DNA from: an uncultured Lachnospiraceae bacterium | GTDB taxonomy: Bacteria; Bacillota; Clostridia; Lachnospirales; Lachnospiraceae | Reading direction: 5' to 3' | Assembly: GCA_910585905.1 (NCBI GenBank) | Contig: CAJUID010000027.1 | Span: 1 to 43,050 of the forward strand | DNA: 43,050 bases | Part shown: positions 24,481 to 32,776 of the stretch, piece after piece | How positions within the stretch are numbered: the stretch's first letter is position 1 | How the letters are laid out: each line of letters opens with the position of its first letter | Translations under genes and position numbers: made by a program | Notes under the pieces: model-generated | Told to the model about the DNA's origin: nothing | What the model saw: the letters and a program-made list of their open reading frames with translations, nothing else | Database searches by the model: none

Positions 24481-26523
24481 TTATAACGTTTTTATATCCC
24501 CGGTATATTCTTCCATAATTCGACGCAGGCCCTCATATTTCCTACATAAAAGCGCTGCCCCATCTTTTCCGACAGCACAGGCCGCCTCATTTGCCTGCTG
24601 CAGTTCATTTGCATCCTGATAGATATCCGCCATTTGAAAATATAAATCCCCACTTTGCCTGATACCAAATAAATCTCCCGGCCCCCTTAATTGCAAATCC
24701 TGCTTTGCCACATAAAAACCATCATTGGAATTTTCTAAAATACGAAGGCGCTCCATAGTTTCCTTTGAGGTATTTCCCGCCATAAAAATGCAATATGACT
24801 GAGCCTCCCCACGCCCCACCCGTCCCCTTAGCTGGTGAAGCTGTGCAAGCCCAAAACGTTCTGCATTTTCTACCATCATGACAGTGGCATTCGGCACATT
24901 GATTCCTACCTCTATTACTGTAGTTGACACTAGAATGTCAATCTCACCTCTGGAAAAAGCCTCCATAATCTCATTTTTCTTTGATGCCTTCATCTTACCA
25001 TGCAGGTTCTCAATCCGTATGGACGCAGAAAGCGCATCCCGCAGGCTATTTGTATAATCTATTACATTTTCTGCCTCCATCGCCTCGCTCTCTTCCACCA
25101 TTGGACAGATAATATAGACCTGATGCCCCATAGCTACCTGTTTTTCCATAAAACGGTATGCCTGTGGGCGGTAATCTGTTCCCACTGCACAATTTTTAAT
25201 TGGAAGGCGGTTTGCCGGCAGCACATCAATCACAGAAACATCCAGGTCTCCATACAAAATAATCGCAAGTGTTCTTGGTATTGGCGTTGCACTCATTACT
25301 AGTGTATGCGGGCTCTGCCCCTTCTCCGAAAGCATTTCCCTCTGCCTCACACCAAAACGGTGCTGTTCATCCGTCACGATCAGTGCCAAATCTGCATAGG
25401 CCACCTTTTCCTGAATCAAGGCATGAGTCCCTACTATAATATCCACTTCCTTGGCAGCTATACGCGCACTGACCTCTCTTTTGCGGGCCGCTGTCATAGA
25501 ACCCACCAAAAGCGCGGTTCGGATACCAATCGGCTCCAGATATTTCATAAATTCCTCGTAATGCTGCTTTGCCAAAACTTCCGTTGGCACCATGATTGCT
25601 CCCTGATGCCCATTTTCTGCTGCGCAGACAAGTGCCAAAAGTGCAACCACCGTCTTACCAGAACCAACATCCCCCTGAATCAACCGGTTCATCACAAATC
25701 CCGACTGCAGATCCCTCCTAACATCTTCCCATGCATTCTGCTGGCCTGTCGTAAGGCAAAACGGCAGCGCTTTAAAAAGCTGTTCTACACTGCTGCCAGA
25801 TTCTATCTTATAAATGGACGTCATCTTATCCTTCTGTTCCTTCATCTGACGAAGCGCGAGCGAAAAAAGAAAAAATTCCTCAAATACAAGACGGCTTCTT
25901 GCCTTTGCATATGCCTCCCTGCTCTCTGGAAAATGAATCGCCTGAACTGCCTTTTTATGAAGCAGAAGATTATATCTTTTTCGAATCTCCAACGGCAGGA
26001 AATCCGACTCAAATTCGTACTCCGCCAGCGCAAGGGATACTGCCTTTTTTACTGCATTATTTGTAAGTCCTGCCGTAAGCGAATAGACTGGCTGAAGCTT
26101 TCCAAGTTGGTTAGCATACTCTTCTTTCGTCAAAATTTTAGGCTGCGCCATCTGCAAAAAACCATTTTTTCGTACAATCTTTCCTCTTAAAATGTAATGC
26201 ATCCCAACTTTTACTGTTTTCATTAGATACGGCATATTAAACCAACTAATTAAAATTTGTCCCGAACTATCCCGAAACTGCCCAGTAATGATTTTTAGTC
26301 CCCGCACGGATGCCATCTTAAGTCTTGCTGGAAAACTCCCCTCCAGAATAACAGTTTCGCCCTCCTGCACTGTCAAGACTGGCTGAATTTTTGTATAAAT
26401 ATCATATTCTCTTGGATAAAAAGCAAGAAGCTCCTCTACTGTAGTAATCCCCAGTTTTCTGAAGAGCTTCTCACTTTTTTCCCCAATTCCCTTTATATCC
26501 CGGATACTATCCTTCGCTTTCAT
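24481..26523 (-). CDS. recG: ATP-dependent DNA helicase RecG
   Basis: RecG remodels stalled replication forks and Holliday junctions. The 680-residue protein has the N-terminal wedge/OB domain (KGIGEKSEKLFRKLGI at the start, OB strands around 60-130), Walker A GDVGSGKTVVA, helicase motif II DEQH (in IVTDEQHRFGVRQRE), motif III MSATPIPRT, motif V-VI STTVIEVGINVPNA and HQLRGRVGRGEAQSYC. Length is normal. ATG is preceded by GGAGGATTGAT. A 243-base gap with a hairpin separates it from fakA. Confidence 0.97.
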   Translation of the reverse strand: MKAKDSIRDIKGIGEKSEKLFRKLGITTVEELLAFYPREYDIYTKIQPVLTVQEGETVILEGSFPARLKMASVRGLKIITGQFRDSSGQILISWFNMPYLMKTVKVGMHYILRGKIVRKNGFLQMAQPKILTKEEYANQLGKLQPVYSLTAGLTNNAVKKAVSLALAEYEFESDFLPLEIRKRYNLLLHKKAVQAIHFPESREAYAKARSRLVFEEFFLFSLALRQMKEQKDKMTSIYKIESGSSVEQLFKALPFCLTTGQQNAWEDVRRDLQSGFVMNRLIQGDVGSGKTVVALLALVCAAENGHQGAIMVPTEVLAKQHYEEFMKYLEPIGIRTALLVGSMTAARKREVSARIAAKEVDIIVGTHALIQEKVAYADLALIVTDEQHRFGVRQREMLSEKGQSPHTLVMSATPIPRTLAIILYGDLDVSVIDVLPANRLPIKNCAVGTDYRPQAYRFMEKQVAMGHQVYIICPMVEESEAMEAENVIDYTNSLRDALSASIRIENLHGKMKASKKNEIMEAFSRGEIDILVSTTVIEVGINVPNATVMMVENAERFGLAQLHQLRGRVGRGEAQSYCIFMAGNTSKETMERLRILENSNDGFYVAKQDLQLRGPGDLFGIRQSGDLYFQMADIYQDANELQQANEAACAVGKDGAALLCRKYEGLRRIMEEYTGDIKTL

Positions 26524-26589
26524 ATCAATCCTCCAGCTTTTGTACTAGTGTTCCGTCCAAACCAAATGTAACTAAAACAGCGCGCAAAA

Positions 26590-26630
26590 TCATGGAAAAT
26601 ATTATGATTGTATGAATATCTTCCATGATT
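26590..26630 (-). terminator. Hairpin between fakA-like gene and recG
   Basis: On the minus strand ATCATGGAAGATATT pairs with AATATTTTCCATGAT at 14 of 15 positions, 11-base loop, followed by TTTTG. It may end the asp23-fakA transcript. The rest of the 243-base gap shows no gene I can support. Confidence 0.55.
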
Positions 26631-26766
26631 GTACGAGCGTCCATCATGTGGAACGGTGCAATGTGATAAGCAGTGCGGGAGTTCCAAGTGATGGAGGGTG
26701 CAAAACATCTGGTGGATGTCTATTTCACACGAGCCAAAACGGAATGAAAATAAGATACGGCTTTCA

Positions 26767-28425
26767 CTATTCCACCGACACAAAATAAGAATAAATCGGC
26801 TGTCCGCCATACTGCACTTCTACATCCATTTCCTCATGGTCGCGCAAAATATCATCCGCAAGACTCTCTGCTTCTTCCTCGGTAATATCGGCACCATAAT
26901 ATAAACTAATTAATTCAGAATTTTCGTCCAACATAGATTCTATCAGTTCTCTTGCCGCCTTCTCAACCGATTCTTCAACCGATACAATTGTCTTATCAGT
27001 CAGTCCCATAAAGTTCCCCTGCTTAATTTCCTTGCCATCCATATTTGTATCACGAACTGCATATGTTACCTGCCCAGACTTAATGAGCTGCATTTCCTCT
27101 TCCATTATTTCCCTGTTTTCCTCAGTGCTTTTGCCATTGACATAATTAATCATAGCAGCAATTCCCTGGGGAATATTTTTGGAAGGGATTACAATGATTT
27201 CTTTATCCTCTGTCAGTTCTTTTGCCTGATTCGCCGCAAGGATAATATTCCCGTTATTTGGCAAAATAAAAATAGCATCCGCATTTACATGTTTGATTGC
27301 ATCCAGCATATCTTCCGTACTTGGATTCATCGTCTGCCCACCCTCAATCAGATAGTCGACGCCTAAATCCCGAAAAACTTCCGAAAGCCCATCCCCGGAA
27401 GAAACCGCAATAAACCCGACTTCTTTATGCGGCATCTGTGTCTGTGTTTTCTTCTCCTGCTCTGCCTTCCCTGCATCCCGGATTACTTTCTCGTTATGCT
27501 CCTCGCGCATATTATCAATCTTCATGCTGGTAAGAGAACCATATGTTAATGCCTTTTGAATCGCAAGCCCTGGGTCATTTGTGTGTACATGCACCTTAAC
27601 AATATCATCATCCGCAACGACCACAACACAATCACCTATCTTCTGCAAATATTCCTTTAACTGCGCTTCCACCGCATTGTGATTACGCTCAAGCATAATA
27701 ATATATTCTGTACAATACCCAAACTTAATATCTGCTTCTCCCGCTGTACTTGCCTTCACCACAGTAGACGTCCCACATACGGTAATCGTAAAATCAGCCG
27801 TACGTCCATGCAGAGCATCCAGGGCGCCACGGATAAACGTCATCAATCCCTCCCCGCCGGAATCTACGACTCCCGCCTGCTTTAGAACCGGAAGCAGCTC
27901 TGGTGTCTGCAAAAGCGCCTCTTCCATGCTATGGGCAACAGCATCACAGAATTCTGCTAAATCTGTCATTTCTCCCTCAATCAACAGCTCCTTTGCCCTC
28001 TGTGCGCCGGCATTGGCCACAGTTAGGATTGTTCCCTCTTTTGGTTTCATAACAGCTTTATATGCCGTTTCTGCCGCATGGCAGACAGCATTTCCAAGAA
28101 TTGTCACATCTAGTTCGCTATTCCCCTTAATTGATTTGACAAACCCACGGAAAATCTGTGATAAAATAACACCGGAATTTCCTCTGGCACCACGAAGAGA
28201 ACCACTGGAAATAGCTTTTCCAAGCTCATCTATTGTAGGATTTTCCAAAAGGCTAACTTCCTTTGCCGCCGACATTATTGTCATTGTCATATTGGTGCCT
28301 GTATCTCCATCTGGAACCGGAAATACATTCAGCTCATTGATATACTCTTTCTTCGCCTCCAATGCCTTAGCTCCAGCTAAAAACATCTTCTGAATCATGC
28401 CTGCATCAATCTTATTAATACTCAC
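26767..28425 (-). CDS. fakA: DAK2/DegV-like protein, probable fatty acid kinase subunit FakA (YloV)
   Basis: A 552-residue protein with an N-terminal DhaL-type kinase domain carrying the ATP/Mg motif PVPDGDTGTNMTMT (about 36-49) and GARGNSGVILSQIFRGF (about 78-94), then a central region and a C-terminal EDD-like domain. In Staphylococcus FakA phosphorylates fatty acids presented by FakB (DegV), feeding exogenous fatty acids to phospholipids. No FakB gene is in this window. Start is GTG after AGGAGGAGCAAAAA. It follows asp23 by 38 bases, the standard pair in Firmicutes. Confidence 0.9.
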   Translation of the reverse strand: MSINKIDAGMIQKMFLAGAKALEAKKEYINELNVFPVPDGDTGTNMTMTIMSAAKEVSLLENPTIDELGKAISSGSLRGARGNSGVILSQIFRGFVKSIKGNSELDVTILGNAVCHAAETAYKAVMKPKEGTILTVANAGAQRAKELLIEGEMTDLAEFCDAVAHSMEEALLQTPELLPVLKQAGVVDSGGEGLMTFIRGALDALHGRTADFTITVCGTSTVVKASTAGEADIKFGYCTEYIIMLERNHNAVEAQLKEYLQKIGDCVVVVADDDIVKVHVHTNDPGLAIQKALTYGSLTSMKIDNMREEHNEKVIRDAGKAEQEKKTQTQMPHKEVGFIAVSSGDGLSEVFRDLGVDYLIEGGQTMNPSTEDMLDAIKHVNADAIFILPNNGNIILAANQAKELTEDKEIIVIPSKNIPQGIAAMINYVNGKSTEENREIMEEEMQLIKSGQVTYAVRDTNMDGKEIKQGNFMGLTDKTIVSVEESVEKAARELIESMLDENSELISLYYGADITEEEAESLADDILRDHEEMDVEVQYGGQPIYSYFVSVE

Positions 28426-28463
28426 TTTTTGCTCCTCCTAATTGAAATGGGAAACTCCACAAA

Positions 28464-28826
28464 TTAATCCTCATCAACAATCCGTACGCCTTCTACAATA
28501 ACATTGATTTTTTCAACCGTTAATCCAGTGTATTCCTCAACTTTATAGCGGACACTCTCTAAAACATTCTGTGCTACTGCGCGGATACTGACACCATATG
28601 CCACAATAACATGCAGTTCAATTTTAACCCGGTTGTCGCTTACTGCTACATTAACCCCTCTCGCAGCGTTCTCCTTCTTTAGAAGTTTTGTTACCCCATC
28701 TTTCATATTAACGGCTGCCATCCCCACAATCCCGATGCAGTCTGTCGTTGCCGTACCTGCATATTTCGCCAAAACATCACGGGCGATTATAATGTCTCCC
28801 ATCTCTGTATTCATCTTGCCCTTCAT
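28464..28826 (-). CDS. Asp23/Gls24 family envelope stress protein (YloU type)
   Basis: A 120-residue cytosolic protein of the Asp23/Gls24 family, with GDIIIARDVLAKYAGTATTD at the start and VKIELHVIVAYGVSIRAVAQNV in the middle. Family members associate with the membrane or envelope and respond to stress or alkaline conditions. The start follows TGGAGGACCATAT. It leads the unit with fakA from a clear promoter. In many Firmicutes it directly follows rpmB divergently or in series; here about 840 bases of repeats and a small ORF separate the two. Confidence 0.92.
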   Translation of the reverse strand: MKGKMNTEMGDIIIARDVLAKYAGTATTDCIGIVGMAAVNMKDGVTKLLKKENAARGVNVAVSDNRVKIELHVIVAYGVSIRAVAQNVLESVRYKVEEYTGLTVEKINVIVEGVRIVDED

Positions 28827-28851
28827 ATATGGTCCTCCAATCTAACTAAAA

Positions 28852-28880
28852 ATAATAAAATCTTATTCAATTCTTATCAA
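28852..28880 (-). promoter_or_regulatory. Sigma-A promoter of asp23-fakA
   Basis: Minus strand TTGATA (28875-28880), 17-base spacer, TATTAT (28852-28857): 5 of 6 matches in each box, about 25 bases before the start codon. Good candidate. Confidence 0.65.
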
Positions 28881-28911
28881 ACATTGTCATATCTTAATAT
28901 AGTGGATATTA

Positions 28912-29041
28912 AATTCCTACTAGTTAAACGCAGGATATTTTTTGAGTGTGCATATCAAAAACCGTAGATGTAGCGGGCTACGTTGAGTATCTTTGGTATG
29001 TTCCATCAGAAAACTCGGCAAATCTTAACTATCAAGGAATT
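28912..29041. repeat. Palindromic element 1 between asp23 and rpmB
   Basis: Ends AATTCCTACTAGTTAA (28912-28927) and TTAACTATCAAGGAATT (29025-29041) are inverted repeats with a small bulge. The centre folds CATATCAAA against TTTGGTATG and closes on GTAGC-GG-GCTAC. The tip TAGCGGGCTA is identical to that of the element at 10260-10421. No coding capacity. Confidence 0.6.
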
Positions 29042-29077
29042 AATTTACGCTATACTAGTATAAGAGATTTTAAATCA

Positions 29078-29199
29078 CTTTATGTTATGGACTGTATCTT
29101 TTTTCAATAATGCCAAAAAAGATACGGACTAATCTGATACTGCAGCCTGCTGCGAATATCTTTTTTGAACGCCACAAAACCTCAAAGCATAACATAAAG
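29078..29199. repeat. Palindromic element 2 between asp23 and rpmB
   Basis: CTTTATGTTATG (29078-29089) and CATAACATAAAG (29188-29199) form a perfect 12-base terminal inverted repeat around 98 bases. Inside, GTATCTTTTTT/AAAAAAGATAC (29094-29104/29115-29125) is a second perfect repeat, and ATATCTTTTTT recurs near 29157. Resembles a small MITE; no target duplication is evident. Confidence 0.65.
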
Positions 29200-29346
29200 C
29201 AGCCAAAATTCCTTATTCTGGTATTTGTATAATTATACCTTATGAAAACAATCAACGCAAGTTTTGTGCTGTACTGAAACCAAACTTAGCAGCAACAATG
29301 TCACTATTCACCCTCAAAAGGCAGCACAGGAATGGAGATAGCAACA

Positions 29347-29484
29347 ATGAAACGGATGATTGGTTTTATATTATTTTGGATTGCCATTGGCATGGCAATT
29401 ATGTTTTTTATGAATAACAGCATATTAGCAATGCTTATTATTCTCACCTGCCTTGCACTAGGATATAATCTCTTTTGCAGCTAA
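29347..29484 (+). CDS. Small membrane protein, 45 residues
   Basis: ATG at 29347 opens a 45-codon frame ending TAA at 29484, preceded by GGAG with nine-base spacing. The peptide starts MKRMIGFILFWIAIGM, continues with a second hydrophobic stretch (LAMLIILTCLALGYNLF), and ends NLFCS. It is nearly all membrane-spanning with a short AsnAsn turn at about 23-24. I recall similar unannotated peptides in related clostridia but cannot check. It is the only plus-strand gene candidate in a 37-kb leftward block, in the gap between asp23 and rpmB. A possible TATAAT lies at 29228-29233. Confidence 0.58.
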   Translation: MKRMIGFILFWIAIGMAIMFFMNNSILAMLIILTCLALGYNLFCS

Positions 29485-29489
29485 AGGCT

Positions 29490-29519
29490 AAAAAGCGCAC
29501 TGCCTATATAAGTGCGCTA
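29490..29519 (-). terminator. Terminator hairpin, distal to rpmB
   Basis: AGCGCACT (29494-29501) pairs with AGTGCGCT (29511-29518); on the minus strand TTTTT follows. It lies just after the small plus-strand ORF, so it would stop leftward read-through into it. Confidence 0.65.
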
Positions 29520-29581
29520 ACTAAAATACATCTCGTCAGAAAGCACCACCACACAACGAGGACTTCCCTAATCCTATAAGT

Positions 29582-29640
29582 TAAAAAAGCTGGGGGATAC
29601 CATACAATCCCCCAGCAAAAAAACCAGCTAAAACGCTGGT
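29582..29640 (-). terminator. Two tandem terminators of rpmB
   Basis: On the minus strand ACCAGC-GTTTTA-GCTGGT is followed by TTTTTTTG, then GCTGGGGGAT/ATCCCCCAGC (29589-29616) is followed by TTTTTTAA. Both are strong intrinsic terminators within 80 bases of the rpmB stop. Confidence 0.88.
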
Positions 29641-29662
29641 CTTTTTTATCCCATATAAGCGC

Positions 29663-29848
29663 CTACGCACGCTCTACTGCTCCAGAACGTAAACATCCTG
29701 TACATACTGACATTTTCTTTGTGCCGCCATTTACCTTAACCCTTACAGACTTAATATTTGGCTTCCACATTTTATTGCTTCTTCTATGCGAATGGCTCAC
29801 TTTATTACCAAAGTGAACGCTCTTCCCACAAACTGCACATTTTGCCAT
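29663..29848 (-). CDS. rpmB: 50S ribosomal protein L28
   Basis: A 61-residue ribosomal protein L28. MAKCAVCGKSVHFGNKVSHSHRRSNKMWKPN is the family start (given here in part: MAKCAVCGKSVHFGNKVS), and the end has CTGCLRSG. Two CXXC pairs (Cys4/7 and one near 48-51) mark the zinc-binding form rather than the zinc-free paralogue. The start at 29848 follows AGGAGGTGCTTACG; the longer in-frame opening has no site. Confidence 0.97.
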   Translation of the reverse strand: MAKCAVCGKSVHFGNKVSHSHRRSNKMWKPNIKSVRVKVNGGTKKMSVCTGCLRSGAVERA

Positions 29849-30054
29849 CGTAAGCACCTCCTTCATTCTAATCATGATGTTCTGATTTATCCTAGAAACC
29901 CAGCAAAATATACTTACTATAAAAATCGTATCTTTTTGCAAGACTCCTTATATCCGAATCAGCTTTATTAGCACAACATGAACATAATACCAAAAACTGA
30001 CGCAGAATGCAAGAAAAATTTTGGACGTTGTCTAAAATAATTGTCTAAAAGTTA

Positions 30055-30864
30055 CTATCTCAAGGCTAATTTAGAATTCTTCAATCCAGAAACCTCTTCT
30101 TCTGTCAGTCTGCGGTATTCTCCTAACGCCAATTCCTTATCCAGCACCAAATTCCCCATAGAAATCCGCCTTAAATATTGCACTGGCTTCCCCACTTTCG
30201 AAAACATTCTCTTAACCTGATGGTAGCGCCCCTCCGTAATGATAACTTCCAATCTGGTCTGGTATACAGAAGTCCCTCCTAAAGCTACTTCCAAATTCTC
30301 CTGAGCAGCACAAGTAGACTCTGACATAATCCGCTCGCCTTCTTGGTTATAGTAACAAATATTTTGCAGCTTCGCCGGTCTTGTCCTCTTCTCATCTCCT
30401 ATATCAAGTCCCTCAGCAAAAAGCTCCACATCCTCCTCTGTCACTTTTCCCTCCACCCAGACTTGATATACCTTCTCCACATGCTTCCTTGGAGAAAGCA
30501 GTTCATGGGCAAGTGCACCATCATTTGTCAGCAAAAGCAACCCTTCTGTGTCTTTGTCCAAGCGCCCTACCGGAAATAAATCCTGTGGATGCGGACAATC
30601 AATCAATTGCACTACCGTCTTGCACCCTTCATCCTTCGAGGCTGAAATAACACCACCCGGTTTATTTAACATATAATATTCATATTCCTGCTTTGTGACT
30701 GCTTCTCCATCCAAAAGTACCTCTGTACCTTCCTCTACCTGTTCCTCCGGCCTCTTTGCTTCCGCGCCATTTAGAAGAACCCGCCCGGAGCGAATGAATT
30801 TTTTCACTTCCGAACGGGTTCCAAGACCGGCATGCGCTAAAAACTTATCCAACCGCATAGCCAT
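30055..30864 (-). CDS. RsuA/RluB-family pseudouridine synthase
   Basis: A 269-residue rRNA pseudouridine synthase. An S4 RNA-binding domain (about 3-50, MRLDKFLAHAGLGTRSEVKK) precedes the catalytic domain with the conserved PVGRLDKDTEGLLLLTNDG, where Asp of RLDKDT is catalytic, and GRYHQVKRMFSKVGKPVQYLRR near the end. RsuA modifies 16S U516 and RluB 23S U2605; the sequence alone does not decide between them. I use ATG at 30864 after GAGGAATAGA; a GTG at 30876 overlaps that site. It follows glgA by 36 bases. Confidence 0.9.
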   Translation of the reverse strand: MAMRLDKFLAHAGLGTRSEVKKFIRSGRVLLNGAEAKRPEEQVEEGTEVLLDGEAVTKQEYEYYMLNKPGGVISASKDEGCKTVVQLIDCPHPQDLFPVGRLDKDTEGLLLLTNDGALAHELLSPRKHVEKVYQVWVEGKVTEEDVELFAEGLDIGDEKRTRPAKLQNICYYNQEGERIMSESTCAAQENLEVALGGTSVYQTRLEVIITEGRYHQVKRMFSKVGKPVQYLRRISMGNLVLDKELALGEYRRLTEEEVSGLKNSKLALR

Positions 30865-30900
30865 TCTATTCCTCACAATTACAATCTAAATAAACTCAAT

Positions 30901-32343
30901 CTAACCAACCAATCGTTTATACAGTTCCGCATACTTACCAGCAGAGTTATTCCAAGAGAAATCTACTGCCATTCCGCGGTCAATAATCTTGTTCCACTCT
31001 CTCTTTCTGTTATAGTACACATCTTTCGCATACCGGATTGTGTGGAGCATTTCATGCGCATTATAATTGCAGAATGAAAATCCAGTTCCTTTACTCTCAT
31101 ACTCATTATAAGGCTCAACTGTATCACGCAGGCCACCCGTCTCACGTACAATAGGTACTGTACCATAACGAAGGCTCATTAACTGTGAAAGTCCACATGG
31201 CTCGAACAAAGATGGCATCAGAAATGCATCACACCCCGCATAAATCTTATGTGAACGTTCATTAGAATAGAAAATATTTGCAGAGACTCTATTATGATAC
31301 TTCCATTCAAAATGACGGAACAAGTTCTCGTAACGCTCCTCACCTGTACCCAGAACAACAAGCTGTGTATCCTCTGCACAAATCTCTTCGATCACATAAT
31401 CAATCAGATCAAAACCTTTCTGGTCTGTCAGCCTAGAACAAATTCCAATCATAAATTTCTTGTCATCTTCTTCCAAACCAAGCTCTTTTTGCAGACCGCG
31501 TTTGTTCTTCACCTTTTCCTTACGGAAATTCTTAGCATTATAGTTTGCATAGATCATCGGGTCTGTCTCTGGATTATATTCATTATAATCCAATCCATTA
31601 ACGATACCTACCAGGGCATTGCTTCTTGCACGCATCAACCCGTCCAGATGCTCCCCATAAAATGGCATTTTAATCTCTTCTGCATAGGAATCACTTACCG
31701 TTGTTACCATATCAGCATACACAATACCACCTTTCAAGTAGTTTGCATCTCCATACGCCTCTAACTTGTCTGCTGTAAAGAAATATGGCTTCAACCCTGT
31801 AATATCCTTAACTTTCTGCAAATCCCAAATTCCTTGAAATTTAAGGTTATGTATTGTCATAACCGTTTTGATATTATTATAAAATGGATTTTCACTAAAC
31901 ATATCTTTTAGATACACTGGAATCAACCCTGTCTGCCAGTCATGGCAGTGAATAATATCCGGGCGGAACTCCAGGCTAGGCAATGCTGATAAAGATGCCT
32001 TGCAAAAGAATGCAAACTTCTCAATATCCTCATGTATATTGCCATATGGCTGGAAACCTCTAAAATAAAACTCATTATCTATAAAATAGAATTTTACATT
32101 TTCGTACTCCATCTCCAGAATACCAACATACTGTTTTCTCCACGCCAGATCAATATAGAAATGTGTTACATAATTCATTTTCTGCTTCCATTCTTCTGGA
32201 ATGCAGGCATACTTTGGAATCATAACACGCACATCGAATTCCTTTTTATTAAAATATTTTGGCAGGGAACCAACTACATCGGCAAGTCCTCCCGTTTTAA
32301 TAAAAGGTACACACTCAGATGCGACAAATAATACATTCTTCAT
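30901..32343 (-). CDS. glgA: Glycogen synthase (ADP-glucose type)
   Basis: GlgA extends alpha-1,4-glucan from ADP-glucose. The 480-residue GT5 protein has the donor-site motif KTGGLADVVG near the N-terminus (Lys15), DWQTGLIPVYLK, and the C-terminal glucosyltransferase stretch PSLFEPCGLSQLMSLRYGTVPIVRETGGL with the catalytic Glu in FEPCG. The start at 32343 follows GGAGGAGGTTTCT. No other glg gene is near. A long leader and repeats lie upstream. Confidence 0.95.
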   Translation of the reverse strand: MKNVLFVASECVPFIKTGGLADVVGSLPKYFNKKEFDVRVMIPKYACIPEEWKQKMNYVTHFYIDLAWRKQYVGILEMEYENVKFYFIDNEFYFRGFQPYGNIHEDIEKFAFFCKASLSALPSLEFRPDIIHCHDWQTGLIPVYLKDMFSENPFYNNIKTVMTIHNLKFQGIWDLQKVKDITGLKPYFFTADKLEAYGDANYLKGGIVYADMVTTVSDSYAEEIKMPFYGEHLDGLMRARSNALVGIVNGLDYNEYNPETDPMIYANYNAKNFRKEKVKNKRGLQKELGLEEDDKKFMIGICSRLTDQKGFDLIDYVIEEICAEDTQLVVLGTGEERYENLFRHFEWKYHNRVSANIFYSNERSHKIYAGCDAFLMPSLFEPCGLSQLMSLRYGTVPIVRETGGLRDTVEPYNEYESKGTGFSFCNYNAHEMLHTIRYAKDVYYNRKREWNKIIDRGMAVDFSWNNSAGKYAELYKRLVG

Positions 32344-32463
32344 AGAAACCTCCTCCTTGTTTGCCCATGAAATATTTATTCTCTTGTACACAGCGGACAA
32401 CCACGTACGTACAAAACCGGTAGATACCGCTGCGCAAACAAATTTTTATACTAGATACAATAT

Positions 32464-32492
32464 ATTATACCTTAAATCCCACATCATGCAAA
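32464..32492 (-). promoter_or_regulatory. Candidate glgA promoter
   Basis: Minus strand TTTGCA (32487-32492), 17-base spacer, perfect TATAAT (32464-32469). It would give a leader of about 115 bases before glgA. Confidence 0.5.
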
Positions 32493-32545
32493 GGCTTTTC
32501 TTTGAAGATTCTCATGATTTTTGAATTATTTGTTACTATTCACAA

Positions 32546-32612
32546 CTAATTGCAGAAAACAGACAGACTCGTTGTGCTTGCACATAAGAGGCTGTTTGTT
32601 TTCTGCAATTAG
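32546..32612. repeat. 21-base inverted repeat (long hairpin)
   Basis: CTAATTGCAGAAAACAGACAG (21 bases, here split as CTAATTGCAGAAAA + CAGACAG) at 32546-32566 pairs with 32592-32612 with one mismatch. The loop is 25 bases. It has no T run on either strand, so it is not a typical terminator. Confidence 0.7.
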
Positions 32613-32664
32613 TGTGTAGGCTGTACTTAGCAGCATAAATCAAATATGCATTTCTGCTTTTGCA

Positions 32665-32728
32665 GCGTCTAACAGCTTTTCTAGCAGGTTTTACACATAT
32701 TGTTTAAACTGGCCATGAGTAACAATTA
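32665..32728. repeat. Dispersed ~65-bp repeat, copy B
   Basis: Matches 14223-14287 in the same orientation, with shared blocks CGTCT, GCAGGTTTTACACAT and GCCATGA. Both copies lie just 3' of minus-strand genes (spo0A here, PBP there). Confidence 0.5.
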
Positions 32729-32776
32729 TTTTTATGATTCCTTCCAGAAGTGCACATTTGACACATAAAATTACTT

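Larger units (their letters stand above)
32344..32776 (-). other. 433-base intergenic region between spo0A and glgA
   Basis: Holds a candidate glgA promoter (32464-32492), a near-perfect 21-base inverted repeat (32546-32612) and copy B of a dispersed repeat (32665-32728). I see no gene here. Confidence 0.5.

Noticed and set aside
26520..26810. Possible 96-residue minus-strand gene between fakA and recG
   Set aside because: Overlaps the end of fakA, runs through the hairpin at 26590-26630, and has no ribosome binding site.
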